Part shown: one piece after another, positions 23,491 through 35,091 of the stretch
Position numbering within the stretch: position 1 is the stretch's first letter
Layout: each line of letters opens with the position of its first letter
NCBI GenBank assembly: GCA_038049695.1
Contig: CP142452.1
Location: 29,128,501 to 29,192,500 of the forward strand
DNA: 64,000 nt
Source: Cinnamomum chago
Taxonomy: Eukaryota > Streptophyta > Magnoliopsida > Laurales > Lauraceae
Reading direction: 5' to 3'
Translations under genes and position numbers: made by a program
The notes under the pieces: model-generated
Database searches by the model: none
What the model was told of the DNA's origin: nothing
The model's input: the letters and a program-made list of their open reading frames with translations, nothing else

Positions 23491-25475
23491 TAAATTGCAA
23501 AGGTACCTACACACATGAAACAAGGAAAATACCTTTAGTAGCACCTGTTAACAAATGAAATCGAAAATGAAATTCATAACAGGTTATCATGTATGGAAGT
23601 TATCTCTAAGGGCTCAAGGGCAATCCAAGGGTCAATTTGATCAAAACTAATACTTCCTATGAAGGTTTACACTCCCCCTTAATCCATTCTCTTCTTTTGT
23701 CAAACTTTTGACAAGATATAACTATTTGGTTCAAGAAGTAGATGGTTTAACCAAGTGAGGGTCAACTTCAAGGAAAGGATTAGATTCATTTAACTATAAG
23801 GCTCATATGATCAAATTACCAAAAGAGAGCAAGGTCTAATGAGAGAAACGATCATGGATACCAATTGAAATAAACATATCAATTGAGATTAAAGGATGTG
23901 ACTATAAACTTAATCACTCTAAAATGGATTTAAAAGTAAAACTATTACGAGAAATCCAAATTAGAGCTATCCATGATATGGAGTTTACTCAAACATAGCA
24001 TCAATCAATATTACTTATGAAAATCATATGCTATGTAAGGTTTTGAAAATCATTTCATTCAATCAATAAATATGACTTATTAAAGTGCAAATTGAGTGAA
24101 ATGAAATTCAAACATGAAGCCAACCTCAACTAATAACCAACCAAAATTATGAACACATAAACATGTTGGTCATGAGATATACCTTTAAGAACAAGAAAGG
24201 TGGCAATCATGAACATTATGATGCTAATGGTGTGTGACATGGAACAATCATATTACTTATCAAGTTCAATCCAATGCACACAAGGTTTATCACATTCTCA
24301 AGAAATCAAATCAATCAAAAATTATACCAATAGAAACCAATTGAATTTGATAACATGATAAAGAGCAAGAATGTGGCAAACTCCATCAAGCATCATAAAT
24401 GCATATTCATCACTTATATAGATATAACTATTGAGCATAGTGATGAACAAGAGAAATTGCGATGCAAAAAGATATGACTAGGTAAAACATGCAATTCTCA
24501 AAGTGTCCAAATCATATGAATTCAACAACTAAGATATCCATCAACCAACATAAATGAAGGAATGGATTTCAAAGAAATTCATATGATCAAGAACACTACA
24601 TATGAAGTTGAAACATGTATAAGGATGACACCAAGAGAATCTACATGAAACAACATCATAACCATCCATAAAGAAATTACTATAATGCAAAAAGGATGGA
24701 TTTGGGTTCTAGTATGGTTTCTACAAATGTAACTAAGGTCACAACCATACATGGAACCAATTGTCATTTGCATATTAAAAGAATAATTAAATAAGCAAAG
24801 ATGCAAACAACATTCATTTCCATTTCTAAGATAATGAAACCAAAAGAAAAAGGAAATGAGAATCATGGAACATGCTTGAATGAATATAACTAGTGATGTC
24901 ATAGAGCATTTCCAATCAAACAATCTTCAAATCATTTTGGTAAACAAAATCCAACAATGAGCATAAAAAGAATGATTTTGAAGATCAATTATCAACATTG
25001 TATTTGAAAAGATATAACTTAATAGAAACACATACAAGTTGATTATTCAAAACAATGATTTTCCATATTAATGTATAACTTATAAGTCCATGGAAAAACT
25101 TGAATTGATTCAAATCATTTGATTTACAAAAAGGATCTAACTAAGACATCCATCAAATGATTTAACAACAATTGATCATGAAAAACCTAGCTATGAAAGC
25201 TTTTGAAATCACAATCAATTAATCATGTAGAAATGCAATGCAAAACATAAAACTAAATGTGTGCAACAAGCAAATCAAACATGATGAAATTATAATCAAG
25301 AGATTTTGAAAACCATGACATGTAACTAGAATGGTGCATGAAGACAAAATCAATTGATCATAAAGAAACAATGCATTTTAACAAATGTAACTATCAATGA
25401 ACAAAATGCAAAGCAACATGACCAACAAAAGGATTTAACTATTAAAGAATAGGTTGGTCAAGGAGGTTCAAGGCC
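23491..25475. other. Internal non-coding region of the gag-only Copia element
   Basis: About 2 kb of AT-rich sequence with no pol or envelope-like motif on either strand. It occupies the place where pol would normally be. Confidence 0.6.
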
Positions 25476-27011
25476 TTAAGGTTTGACTAAGTAGATAACT
25501 TTTGGAACCCACCTAAGGTCTTGGGAGGGTTGAACTTTGAGGTCTATTTTGGACTTCTCACCAACTATAGGAGATTTAACTTGATAAATTTTCAATTTGA
25601 ACTTATCACCATGATATTTAGATTTTACTAAATTTGGCTTAGAATGGTGATTAGTCTTTTGATGTTGGTGAGTTTGTTTCTTTGGGGATTGCTTCACTTT
25701 TCTTTTCTTCTTACTTTCTCCCTTTACTTGACTTTTGAATTTTAGATTTAACTTAGCAACTTTCTTCAAAAGTTCTTTCATGGGTTCATATAAGGGAGAT
25801 ATGTTGAGAAGCTTTTTGTTCATAGATTCTTTTAAGCTTGGTTTAACTTGATTAACCTTTTTAAAATCTATCTTAGGAGACTCCATTTTAAAGGATTTAA
25901 CTTGTTTAGTCTTTTTGGAGTTTTCCTTGATTTTTAGTGTCTTACCCTTCATAGATTTTGATTCTACCTTCTTGAGTTCAAAGATGGGTTTAGACACGTG
26001 GCTTCTTTTTCTTAGTTTGCACTCAAATGTAAAGTGTCCTTCAATGCCACAATAATTACATTTAGACTTGGGCAAAGAAGTGTGAGTGCTAGAGAATGAG
26101 GACTTACCTTTCACAAAAGTGTTGGTGAATTTAGGGTCATAAGACATATTCCTATTAAATCCAATACCCGTCCTATCTCCATGAGGTTTACCCAATTTAA
26201 ATAATTTTTCAAGTCTATCTTCACTTTGGGTAACCTTGCACTCATACTTTTGTTTATTGCTTTCAAGTTGAGTGACTTTGGTTATAAGGATTGAATTTTC
26301 ATTTTTAACTTTTGAAAGTTCATTTTAAATTTCCTTATATTTGATTAGCTCTTCATTGGCAAGTTTTAATTCATTAACAACTTTAGATCCAAGTTCTTTG
26401 GTTTTTAACTTACTTTTGATCAACTTGGCTTCTAAATTGTCAAAGTCTTCATCTTGTCTTTTAATTGTATCTCTTAGGTTTAAATTTTCATTTTTAAGCT
26501 CATCACAATTTGTCTTAATCTCATTTAATTCATCTTGAGCATTAGATAAATTTTCATTAGAGATAGTCAATTTAGATTCAAGATTGTTAAAGTCTTTATC
26601 TTGCCTTTGTAATTGATCTCTTAGATTTAAATTTTCCTTTTTAAGATTGTCATAATCCATCTTTAATTCTTTTAGTTCATCTTGAATGTTAGATAGATTA
26701 TTTAAAGAGATCATGAACTTAGAGTTTAGACATTTTATTACTTCTTCTTTCTCTCTAAGTTCGTCTTTTGAAGAGGCTAATTCTGTGGTTAGATTCATAG
26801 ATTCTTCTCTTAAACTTTTGTTTCTTTTATCAAGCTTCGAAGATAATGTATATAATTCATTATATACTTGTTGAAGATCATCTTCATCATACTCAATTTC
26901 TTCCTCTTTTGAGTCAAATTGATATTCATTTAATTGATGGTTTGAATCTCTAATAGAAGGAAGAGTGAGAGGTCTAGAAGAATCTACAAAATCTAGCATA
27001 GTGGAGTCCAT
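25476..27011 (-). pseudogene. Copia gag-like protein: coiled coil and CCHC zinc knuckle
   Basis: One 512-codon frame starts at 27011, 92 bp after the PBS, and is broken by a single in-frame stop at 26322-26324. The first part (about 229 residues) is acidic and then strongly coiled coil. It has an internal repeat of roughly 49 residues built on NLS-QDEL--K--(Y/C)D-LK-ENLNLRD. After the stop the same frame continues through LGKPHGDRTGIGF to a CCHC knuckle (CNYCGIEGHFTFEC), then a long lysine/serine-rich tail. The usual N-terminal capsid-like segment of Copia gag is not evident. Role, if ever made: RNA binding and particle assembly, inferred from the zinc knuckle. Whether the stop is read through is unknown. 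Confidence 0.78.
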
Positions 27012-27102
27012 TCAAATGATTTTCAAGTAGTGACAACTCTAGGGTTTTAACTCTAGGTTTTTACACCTAATCAAGATACACTTGATCCTAATATAGAGCA
27101 CG

Positions 27103-27118
27103 AGGCTCTGATACCAAT
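27103..27118 (-). promoter_or_regulatory. Primer-binding site (tRNA-iMet) of the gag-only Copia element
   Basis: On the minus strand TGGTATCAGAGCC lies within 2-3 bp of the 5' LTR end, complementary to the 3' end of initiator methionine tRNA. Confidence 0.88.
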
Positions 27119-28845
27119 TGAAAGTCCTTGGGAATCCTAACCCTAGAGGGGGGGGGGGGGTGAATAGGATGAGCTACAACTATGACCAATTTAGACCAAT
27201 TTTAATTTCTTAACATAAATTAGTCACATGTGATGATTAATCAAACAATATGCGGAAGCTAATACAAAAACAATCACCACATAGCAATCACCACAACACA
27301 ATATTTATAGTGGTTCGGCCAACGTGCCTACATCCACTACCGGCTTGTGAATCCAACACCCCACCGGATTTCCACTAATTATGCTTTTTACTAGGCTAAG
27401 CAATAACCCTTACAATGTTGCTTTTCAAGGCTAAACAACAACCTCTCAATGTGCTTTTCTAGGTTTAGCAATAACCTTACAATATGCTTTTCTTAGGCTA
27501 AGCAATAACCTTACACAATGCTTTTCTTAGGCTAAGCAATAACCTTTACAAATAAAGCTTTCTCTAAGAAAGTGTCTTTACAAGATCACTCTAAGAGATT
27601 ACAATTTAAGCTCAAATGAAATTGCCTCTACATAGGCTAATATGAAAGTGTAATTCAAATTACAAACATACACTAAATGAGCTAAAGTGTGTGCACAAGT
27701 GTATGAATGCTTTTCTTCAATCGATTTTACAAATAAAGCTCTTAAATGAATGCATGATGCATTTTAAAATCAAAGCTTATAAAATGATGATTGAAGAGAA
27801 AGCTAATCACATAAAAGATTCAAACAACTTTGAAGAAATGAATTAAACAAGTTGTATGAATGTTAAAGTCTAAGAAAGCATGTGATTTAGTTAAGAGAGT
27901 TTGCAAACTAATCTAATTTACCAAGGATGATTTAGAGTTTGCAACACAACTCTTTAAAAGCTAGAAATCATGCAAATATGAAAATACAGAGATTTAACCA
28001 TGCATTGATTCTACTTTTAATGGAAATCAAAATGATAAGTAAGGTCTACCTTTTTAAATCTCAAGCATTTGATTTCCAAATGGCCCTTTAGCCTTTCCAA
28101 CTTCTTCCCCTTTGTTTGGCTCCAAAAATGGTCTCAAAGGTTCATGGTCAAAAAAAAAAAAGAAGTTGGAAATGAGTGGACTTTATAGCCAAAAAACAGT
28201 CCAACGGCTAGTTCTCGGTCGACCTAGACAACACAACGGTAAAAAAAGTGACCGTTGGAGCTTCAGGTCACAGGGACCCTGCAGTGACCTCGGTCGACCG
28301 AGACACAAGTCTCGGTCGACCGGCGACACTGCCGGGTGAGTGACCTGTTGGTCCAAAAATCCAACTTTTGCTCTTTTGAAGGTATTTCTTTGGGAGGATT
28401 TTTGGGCCACTAAACCAAGGTAGAATACATGTTTTAAGACATTCTAAGATGTTTAAAAACATGAAACACCCAAAGCCTAAAATGATTCAAAGTTTTAAAG
28501 CCAAGGGCTAGCTTGATTTGAATACAACTCTTTTCAAATGAAAATGCATACACAAATGATTCTTTTTGTGATGAATGTATGCAAAGCTCAAACCTAAATT
28601 CACAAGATGATTTTCCAAATATAATGCACAAGGAATTAGGTTTTCAAAAGAGTTTTGGGTTCTAAAACCAATGCATCCAAGTTTAGAACCAAAACATGCA
28701 TAAAACAAAAACTTTTCCAAAACTTAAAAGCTATGCATGTATAAAACCAGATTTCAAGGTTTTCTAAAACAATGCAAGTGTGAACTATCAAATGATGTTA
28801 AAGTGCAAATGCATCCATCAAATTGCAAATACAAAATTCCTAACA
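27119..28845 (-). repeat. 5' LTR of the gag-only Copia element
   Basis: Partner of 21271-23045. It contains the same GGTCGACC palindromes and one fewer 34-bp unit. Few substitutions separate the pair by eye, indicating a much younger insertion than the gypsy host. Confidence 0.9.
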
Positions 28846-28850
28846 GGTAT

Positions 28851-29224
28851 CATACTTCTTTCATACTCCTTCAAACATCACACTGGCATGGGCCTCGTCC
28901 ACTTTAAAAGTGATGATTTTGCGGAAACAATCTAAACAAGCCATGTACTTCGCAAGCCAATCCTTGCCAAATATTACATCGAAATCATTCATTGTTAGCA
29001 ACACCAAATCAGTTGGCATTGACACTTCCCCAATTTTCACACTGTATTGGGGAATATACAATTCACACACTACTCGTTTTCCTAATGGAGTAGTTACAAT
29101 AAAATCATAAGGTAATTGCATTACTCGTTCTTGAATATCATGACAAAATGAGGGTGCTATAAATGAATGAGTAAACCCTGCGTCAAATAAAGCAATTGCA
29201 AGTCTATTGTCTACCAGAATTGTA
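28851..29224 (-). pseudogene. Gypsy aspartic protease domain
   Basis: The minus-strand reading has IEGTILVDN, then LFDAGFTHSFIA, then VIFGKDWLAKY, the pattern of the retroviral-type aspartic protease of plant gypsy elements. The catalytic triad position normally D-S/T-G reads D-A-G, so activity is likely lost. The 5' side is separated from gag by the solo-LTR insertion and the 3' side from RT by the Copia insertion. A stop lies just before the Copia junction. Confidence 0.8.
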
Positions 29225-29984
29225 CCTTCTATTAGTTTATGGTCTCAATACCAAGGGTATATGATGTAATAAATTGATTAATTTCTTTATTTATCAATAC
29301 AATTCATGTTTTTCCTTTCATGGGATGAATGCTGTTTTATATACTTGCACATAACTAATACAAATGACATAATGGTTCATGAGATAAACCAGAGTCCATA
29401 AGTATACTAGATGTAATACATGTGTATGGATGAGATCCACATACAGGAGATATGTATTACAAATCTTATACTGAAATATCTTCACAACCAGTGATGAGAT
29501 TGGACACCTCATCTGACAAGGTTACAGCTTTTGATCACTATGAGATAGTGTGATTTATCTCGGTCCTCAGAATGTAAGATTCTGGATCATGGTGCTGGTA
29601 CATTGGATGTATTGAAGGACCATGAGAAGCACCTTATATACACTGTCTTTATTTTAAGGTCTGCTCTCATAATTCCCTAGCAATAGGCTCATAATCCTGA
29701 GACATTAATGAACTCAAGTTTCTATCTATTCATTTGCATTGAGTCACCAATGAGTGAGGCCAATTGTAGGTCAACACCTCGGTGATTTGGGTACGTGGTA
29801 GTAGAGCTGTGGGAACATTCAATGGTCAAGACGGAATCTATCTTTAATATCCCCTTGTGCCAATTAATAGATTTATCATTGGTAAGTGCGTACCCATTCC
29901 AATTAAGAGTTAATTGCACTACTAGAGGATCGAGTATTCGCGACTCAAAAGGGCGGGCGACCGCCAATACATCCCCCACGGATT

Positions 29985-30415
29985 TTTTTCTTTCTTTTCC
30001 TTCCCTCCTTCTTTTCCTTTCCCTATTCCCGTTTCCCCATTTCCCTCTTTCCCTCCCGCGCTCTAGTTTCCTTCTCCCGCTCTCTCTCCCTCCTCGTCGT
30101 TGTCGTCGTCGTCGTCGGATCTCTCTCTCCCTCTCTCTCTCTCTCTCTGTGTTTCTCTCTGCAGTGAAGGAACTCCTCTGTTTCTCTCTGCACTGACGGA
30201 ACTCCGATCCCCTCCTGCCGCACCAGCACCAGCACGACACGCCCTCTCTCTCTCCCTCCCCCTCTCGTTGCTCTCTCTCTCTCTCTCCCCCTCCCTTCCT
30301 CTCCCTCTCGCTCTGCACTGTGCCCTACCGCCACCAGTTCTCTTTGTTTCTCCCTCCCTGCGCCGAAGCCGCCACAGGTACTCATTCTCTCCCTCCTTCT
30401 CCCTCTCCCTCTCAC
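29985..30415. repeat. Pyrimidine-rich leader-like region near the CACTA left end
   Basis: Dense CTCTCT/TCCC tracts and GTCGTC repeats, then CGCCACAG|GTACTC, which looks like a 5'UTR exon end with a splice donor near 30377. ORFs on both strands here are low-complexity. It may be a promoter and leader of an acquired gene. Confidence 0.5.
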
Positions 30416-31839
30416 TTTATTTATGGTTGTCTTTGTTACATTACTTGATTTTTGGTTTTTTGTGTTGTTTGATCTGTGAATGGGTGAGTGGATTATCGAT
30501 GAATGAATGGGACTTTGTTTTTATATAAATGTTTTGTTGATGGCAGGGAAATTGATGGGTTTTTTGGTTTGTGATTTGGTTGATGTGTTTGAGATCTGAT
30601 TTCATGGGCTGATATAACCTCTAATTAAGGTTTAGAGGAAATGTTATATTTTTGGGTTTCTGTTATTTAGTGGGCTTTGATTCAATACTTCCACAGGTTC
30701 TTCATTGAGTGGTAGAACTTCCACAGTATCGGGGCCTTATGTGGTTGTGTGGTTGTTGATGATCCAAATTTTGGGTTGGAGAATTTTGTTACTTGCACTG
30801 TTAGTTGGTTGTTGGATTTTGGGTTACTGCTGAAATATCTGGATTGAAAATGCTCTTGAATGTGAGTTTGTTTGAACAAGTTAAAAATCTGTTTAAATTG
30901 GTCTAAACTGGTCTGGTCTGGGATAATCTAAGATTGGTCCAGGTACGTTTGCTTTATTTTTGCAAGATATGGAGACAATTTTTAGAACAAAATGCAAGCC
31001 AAAAACTACAAATTGGGGGGGCATAGAAGGCATTACAAAAAACGTCAGGTTTATGCACACCAGATTTAGAGCCCTTTTGGGTCTATGAATGCAGGCTTGT
31101 AAGTTTGTAACACCTGGCCATCGATTAGAATTTAGATGTAAATTGGGTTATTGATATTTAAATTTAGAGCTTAATTAAGCACAGGGCAAATGAGTTCAGA
31201 TTATCCATTAGCGAATGTGGTGTTTGTTTTGGGTCCGTTGGATTATGAAATGGCACGTGTACAACTGCTGAATCGAGATTCTCATTCGGTTTAAAACCTC
31301 CTTTGACTCTGATACAATCACAGTAGTCATCTCTGGGTTAATGCAGGTTTATTTTTCCTCGTTTTTGTTATTTTCATGCTGTCTATTATCTGTTTGCAAC
31401 TTTGCATTATTGGATAGATTTTCTTAGGCTTGGTGAATGATGACATTGATGTTATTGAGATAATATGAAGTTGGGATCTAGTTGTTGTCTGAACTCATGA
31501 CTTCTGTTTTTTGTCTTATATGTTTTTTGAAAGGAAGAATTGTATTTGCATTTTTGATTGATTGATTGGGGTTTCATGTAGAAGTTAGGCGTGGTTTGGG
31601 TATTTCTGTGTTATGTTTTGTGGATGGAATTCCCGTCCCCCCCCCCCCGGAAGGCCCGCTTATGAGTAGTTAAGAGAAGAGATACAAGAGCACAGATTGT
31701 AAGATGGGGCGGTTCTGGGGTTCGATTTCGAACCATGATGACTTCGGGGTTGTAAATTGTAAAAAGGTAATGCCAATGCTTTATGCTTCTAATTTTCTTG
31801 ATCAATAGTTATTTTATTTTATTTATTTATTTTTAGATT
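30416..31839. other. Intron-like non-coding part of the CACTA element
   Basis: T/G-rich sequence resembling a plant first intron, following the leader-like region. No coding exon is recognised. A short C run lies at about 31637-31648. Confidence 0.4.
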
Positions 31840-31920
31840 CACTACTAGAAATTTAGGCATCCACGGTTGAAAAAGCGGGCGACCGCTTTACAGCGGTCGC
31901 TAAAGCCCCTAACGCCCCCA
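31840..31920 (+). repeat. Second CACTA-type terminus inside the element
   Basis: Starts CACTACTAGAAATTTAGG, followed by GCGGGCGACCGC and AGCGGTCGCTAAAG, the same subterminal motifs as at 29917 and 41077. The preceding triplet is ATT, which does not match TTG after 41077. It may be the end of another, related element or an internal duplication of the left end. Confidence 0.7.
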
Positions 31921-32081
31921 CCCCACTTTTACTTCCCACGATTTTTTCCACTTTGCCTTCCCACGTTTTTTTTCCCTCTCTTCCCTTTCCGCTTTTCCCC
32001 TCCCATGCTGCGCTCGATCTACTCTCCCGCCGCACCAGTGACGATTCCGCCGGAGCCCACCTGCGCCGGAGATCTCTCCCT

Positions 32082-32083
<2 letters not shown>

Positions 32084-32124
<41 letters not shown>
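32084..32124. repeat. (CT)n microsatellite
   Basis: A CT run in a pyrimidine-rich leader-like stretch (31920-32130), repeating the organisation seen behind the other CACTA left end. Confidence 0.85.
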
Positions 32125-32169
32125 GGGATGTTTAGATGGCTGTCTCCTTTGTGTGGAAGTTCAATGGAA

Positions 32170-32345
32170 GTTCAATAGCTTAATTTCAAGGATGTCAGCT
32201 CTATTTGTGTTCCCTTCTCCAACCGAACCAGATGAGGCAAGCACAATTTGACCCTGATTGCTTGTGATTCCTCCTACTGTATGACCTTCCTGGATTACCT
32301 TTGGAGCTGTGCCATCTATATATTAAACTTGTGAAGCCCCTTGTT
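32170..32345 (-). pseudogene. LINE-type RNase H fragment
   Basis: On the minus strand one frame gives SSKGNPG and another gives VGGITSNQGQIVLASSGSVG followed by NRADILEIKLL. Together these match the start of the RNase H domain in plant LINE or RVT_3-type proteins. A frameshift joins them and no further domain follows. Confidence 0.6.
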
Positions 32346-32465
32346 GGTGGGGACATACATAGAGAACCTCCACCTGGAGGGTGCATAATTTGATACCGTG
32401 GCAGTGTTTCATTTGATTGCTAACAATAGCCAATGCCTTGGTTATAAAATTAGTTCTTTGTCCAG

Positions 32466-34280
32466 AAAGACGAAACTGTAGAGTTTTATAGAGAAAAGTT
32501 TGCTGGAAGTCAAGCTGATAGAATTGTGAAAACAGAAGCTGAAGCACAAAAGCTTGCTGAGCAGATAAAGAAAACAAAAGTTTCTGGTAATGTTCTTTCT
32601 GTTTCCTGTGATCTCTTGTTAACTCTTTTAATATAAATTGCAGAATGGTTTCTTTATAAGTGAAGTAAGAACTTTCACCCTTTCATAATAGTATTGCAGG
32701 TTGACAGATATTGCCATGTGATAACTTTGTGAAGAAATATGTTCAAATGCTCGAAGGATCTTTAAATAAATAATTTGCGAGTGTTTTATGACGTGGGCTC
32801 TCCAGCTCTTGACACATCGATCGCTTGAAGACAAAACTGAATACAGAAGTCATTGAATCTTTTTTTGCTCTTTCTGATATGTCATTTATAATTGTAATCT
32901 TCTAAAAAAATGATGTCATTTATGATTCAAATTTGCATCAACTTTTCTAATCAAATGATGAGTTGCCGTGAGCCCATGACCATGCCTGAATTGTTGAAGT
33001 GTGAAACACACTGTCTAATGATGGTGATGAATGGACTCTTGCAAGAGAAAATTGATGCTTTATTCTAAGAGAGAATTTCTATTGCTCACTCAAAATAGAA
33101 ATTCGTTTTATTATATCGTTATATAAATGATTTAGTGTTATTTATCAATAAAGCTTATTCATCATTTTCTCTCATATATATTATTGTATTATATCATACA
33201 CACACACATTGGAGAATATTCTACTGTGAGTCTTTTGATGTATCTGTTTATTTATTCATTTATTTTCATTATTTGAAGTATTGACTTTACTTTGAGGTGC
33301 CTCTTTCGTCACTATCATTTTTTAAGAAGAGACTAGTTCCTCCCTCTTTTTATTGAAAATAAAAGTGAATCTTTGAGGTGTTGTTTGATCATATAGTGTC
33401 CAGGTGTTTCTTTTTAGTCCCCTGTGACCCCATTTTCTTTAAGATTTAAGATAGACAAAGTCCCTCAGAAGTCAGAAATTCTTTGTGCTAGAAGTGACAC
33501 TTTCTTTGATAGATTTTTTTTACTGCTGAATATGTAGGTCAGTCTAGGAGTTGCATCAAATATGCACATAGTTGGCACGATTTGCTCTCTCTAAAGAGAG
33601 AGTTGAATTGCTTAGTTTTAGGATTGTATTTTGGTGCAGAGGAGAGAGCTAATTAATTATGTCAAACACACACGTACCCGTTTAAAAATGAACATCTCAT
33701 AAAGCAACCTCAAAACAGGGGAAAAAGTAACAAATCAATATGCTTTGTTGTTGTTTTCTGTGGCAATAGCTTTTTATAAGAAACCGTGGAGGGATTGAAT
33801 CTTGGTTGGTTGGTGGTTAGTTTTATTTTATTTTATTTGTTATTGCATGGCAGATGGAACTGGAAAGAAACAATGTCAAAGTAAGCCTGCGGCAGAAGCT
33901 AAACCGAAGGCAACTGAATTGGAAGTTTTTGTTTCAAGGCTTGATATTCGTGTAGGACTAATCAAGAAAGTTCAGAAGCATCCTGATGCTAATTCTCTTT
34001 ACGTGGAGGAAATTGACGTGGGTGAGGAATTACCATGCACTGTTGTTAGTGGCCTTGTCAAGTACATTCCTCTCGAAGAAATGCAGGTTTGTTCATTCTC
34101 TTGGCCGACTATTAGATTTTCTTCTAACATTTTAGCTTTGTTGAGTATATAATATGCTATATATGAATCCATGTGCAGAATCGGAAAGTTTGCGTTCTTT
34201 GTAATTTGAAGCCAGCTACCATGAGGGGCATAAAATCGCAGGCGATGGTTCTAGCTGTGTCCAACGATGACCATTCAAAA
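32466..34280 (+). pseudogene. Methionyl-tRNA synthetase C-terminal fragment (three exons) captured in CACTA
   Basis: Exons 32466-32586, 33854-34086 and 34179-34280 have canonical acceptors and donors and keep one frame (phases agree: 121, 233 and 102 nt). The first encodes EFYREKFAGSQADR and AEQIKKTKVS, the linker of plant cytosolic MetRS. The second and third encode the EMAP-II/Arc1p-like tRNA-binding OB fold ([48 protein letters not shown]). In the full enzyme this domain binds tRNA non-specifically and supports charging in the cytosol. The catalytic domain and the final exon (after NDDHSK) are absent. Proteasome sequence begins about 210 bp downstream. The intact frame suggests recent capture or some constraint. 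Confidence 0.85.
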
Positions 34281-34490
34281 GTAAGTAGGAAAAGAACATC
34301 TATGCAGTTACCTTCCTCCTCCACCATCACCAACCTTTCTTTCTATGTTCTGTGAAATCTGTTTTGTCTTACTCTCTTTTGAATTCTATCTTTCTTGTTT
34401 GGTTGATGGATTTCAAATTACTAAGGATGGAGGCCTAGTGATAATGTCTTATATTTGCAAATATCAACATCCTGTTCATGAGCATCCTGC

Positions 34491-35091
34491 TATCACTATG
34501 ACATGTCAATTGAAGAAGCTGCTGAATTAGATAGACGATCTATTTATCATGTGACTTTTCGCGATGGAGCTAGTGGTGGAGTTGCTAGCGGTTTGTTCTT
34601 AATATCGCATATTATTATAAAGCATTATGATCTGGCGCCTGCTTTTGCATAATTGCTCTTTCCTTCTGGTTTTTTATCTTGTGGGGTCTATTTCTTTGCA
34701 TTTTCTTTCTTTTTTCGTCCATTGCACTTCAATTGTTTGATGCCCAGGTTTATATGGTTTTCAAAGTGTAGTTTTTTGACTGACAATGGGTTGGCCTCTC
34801 GCATTGTAGACACCAGATGGGGCATTAAATGCCAATGTGTGGATCTGTCTACTCACTAGTTGACCATTTATGCTCTTGAGAATCAAGTATAGAGTACATA
34901 ATCTCGAAAAAGAACTTTGTGAGTTTGCATGTTGGCATAACTTGTTATGATTTTATGTTTCGGTTTATTACGTTGGACCGGATGGTTGGAAGAAGCTTTC
35001 TGGGGATGATGTTGGAGAACTTCACTACAAATACTACCCAGTTGTTCCAAGCTCTGTTGAACAAGAAATGGCTAAGGTGGCAGCAACGTGA
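34491..35091 (+). pseudogene. Proteasome subunit beta type-5 C-terminal fragment captured in CACTA
   Basis: Two pieces: 34491-34590 encodes YDMSIEEAAELDRRSIYH and TFRDGASGGVAS; 34964-35091 encodes VYYVGPDGWKKLSGDDVGE and ends QEMAKVAAT and a stop. These are the last about 75 residues of plant beta-5 (PBE), the chymotrypsin-like subunit of the 20S core. The catalytic N-terminal threonine and the first two-thirds are missing. The donor (G|GTTTGT) is good, but the acceptor position reads GG where AG is required, so normal splicing is broken. Similarity starts abruptly at 34491, marking the capture boundary. It has the same orientation as the MetRS exons. Confidence 0.85.

Larger units (their letters stand above)
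21271..28845 (-). mobile_element. Non-autonomous Copia (Sirevirus-like) element encoding gag only
   Basis: Flanked by GGTAT (21266-21270 and 28846-28850). Two LTRs of 1,775 and 1,727 bp run TGTTAGGAATT...GGACTTTCA on the minus strand. A tRNA-iMet PBS (TGGTATCAGAGCC) follows the 5' LTR and a PPT precedes the 3' LTR. Only a gag relic with coiled coil and zinc knuckle is present. No protease, integrase or RT is seen, so it must have been mobilised in trans. Purine-tract repeats upstream of the 3' LTR resemble those described for Sireviruses. It lies inside the pol gene of the gypsy element. Confidence 0.88.

Noticed and set aside
29722-30528. Several 130-198 residue ORFs on both strands
   Set aside because: Composition artefacts of CTCTCT and GTCGTC tracts near the CACTA left end (R/E-rich versus S/L-rich).
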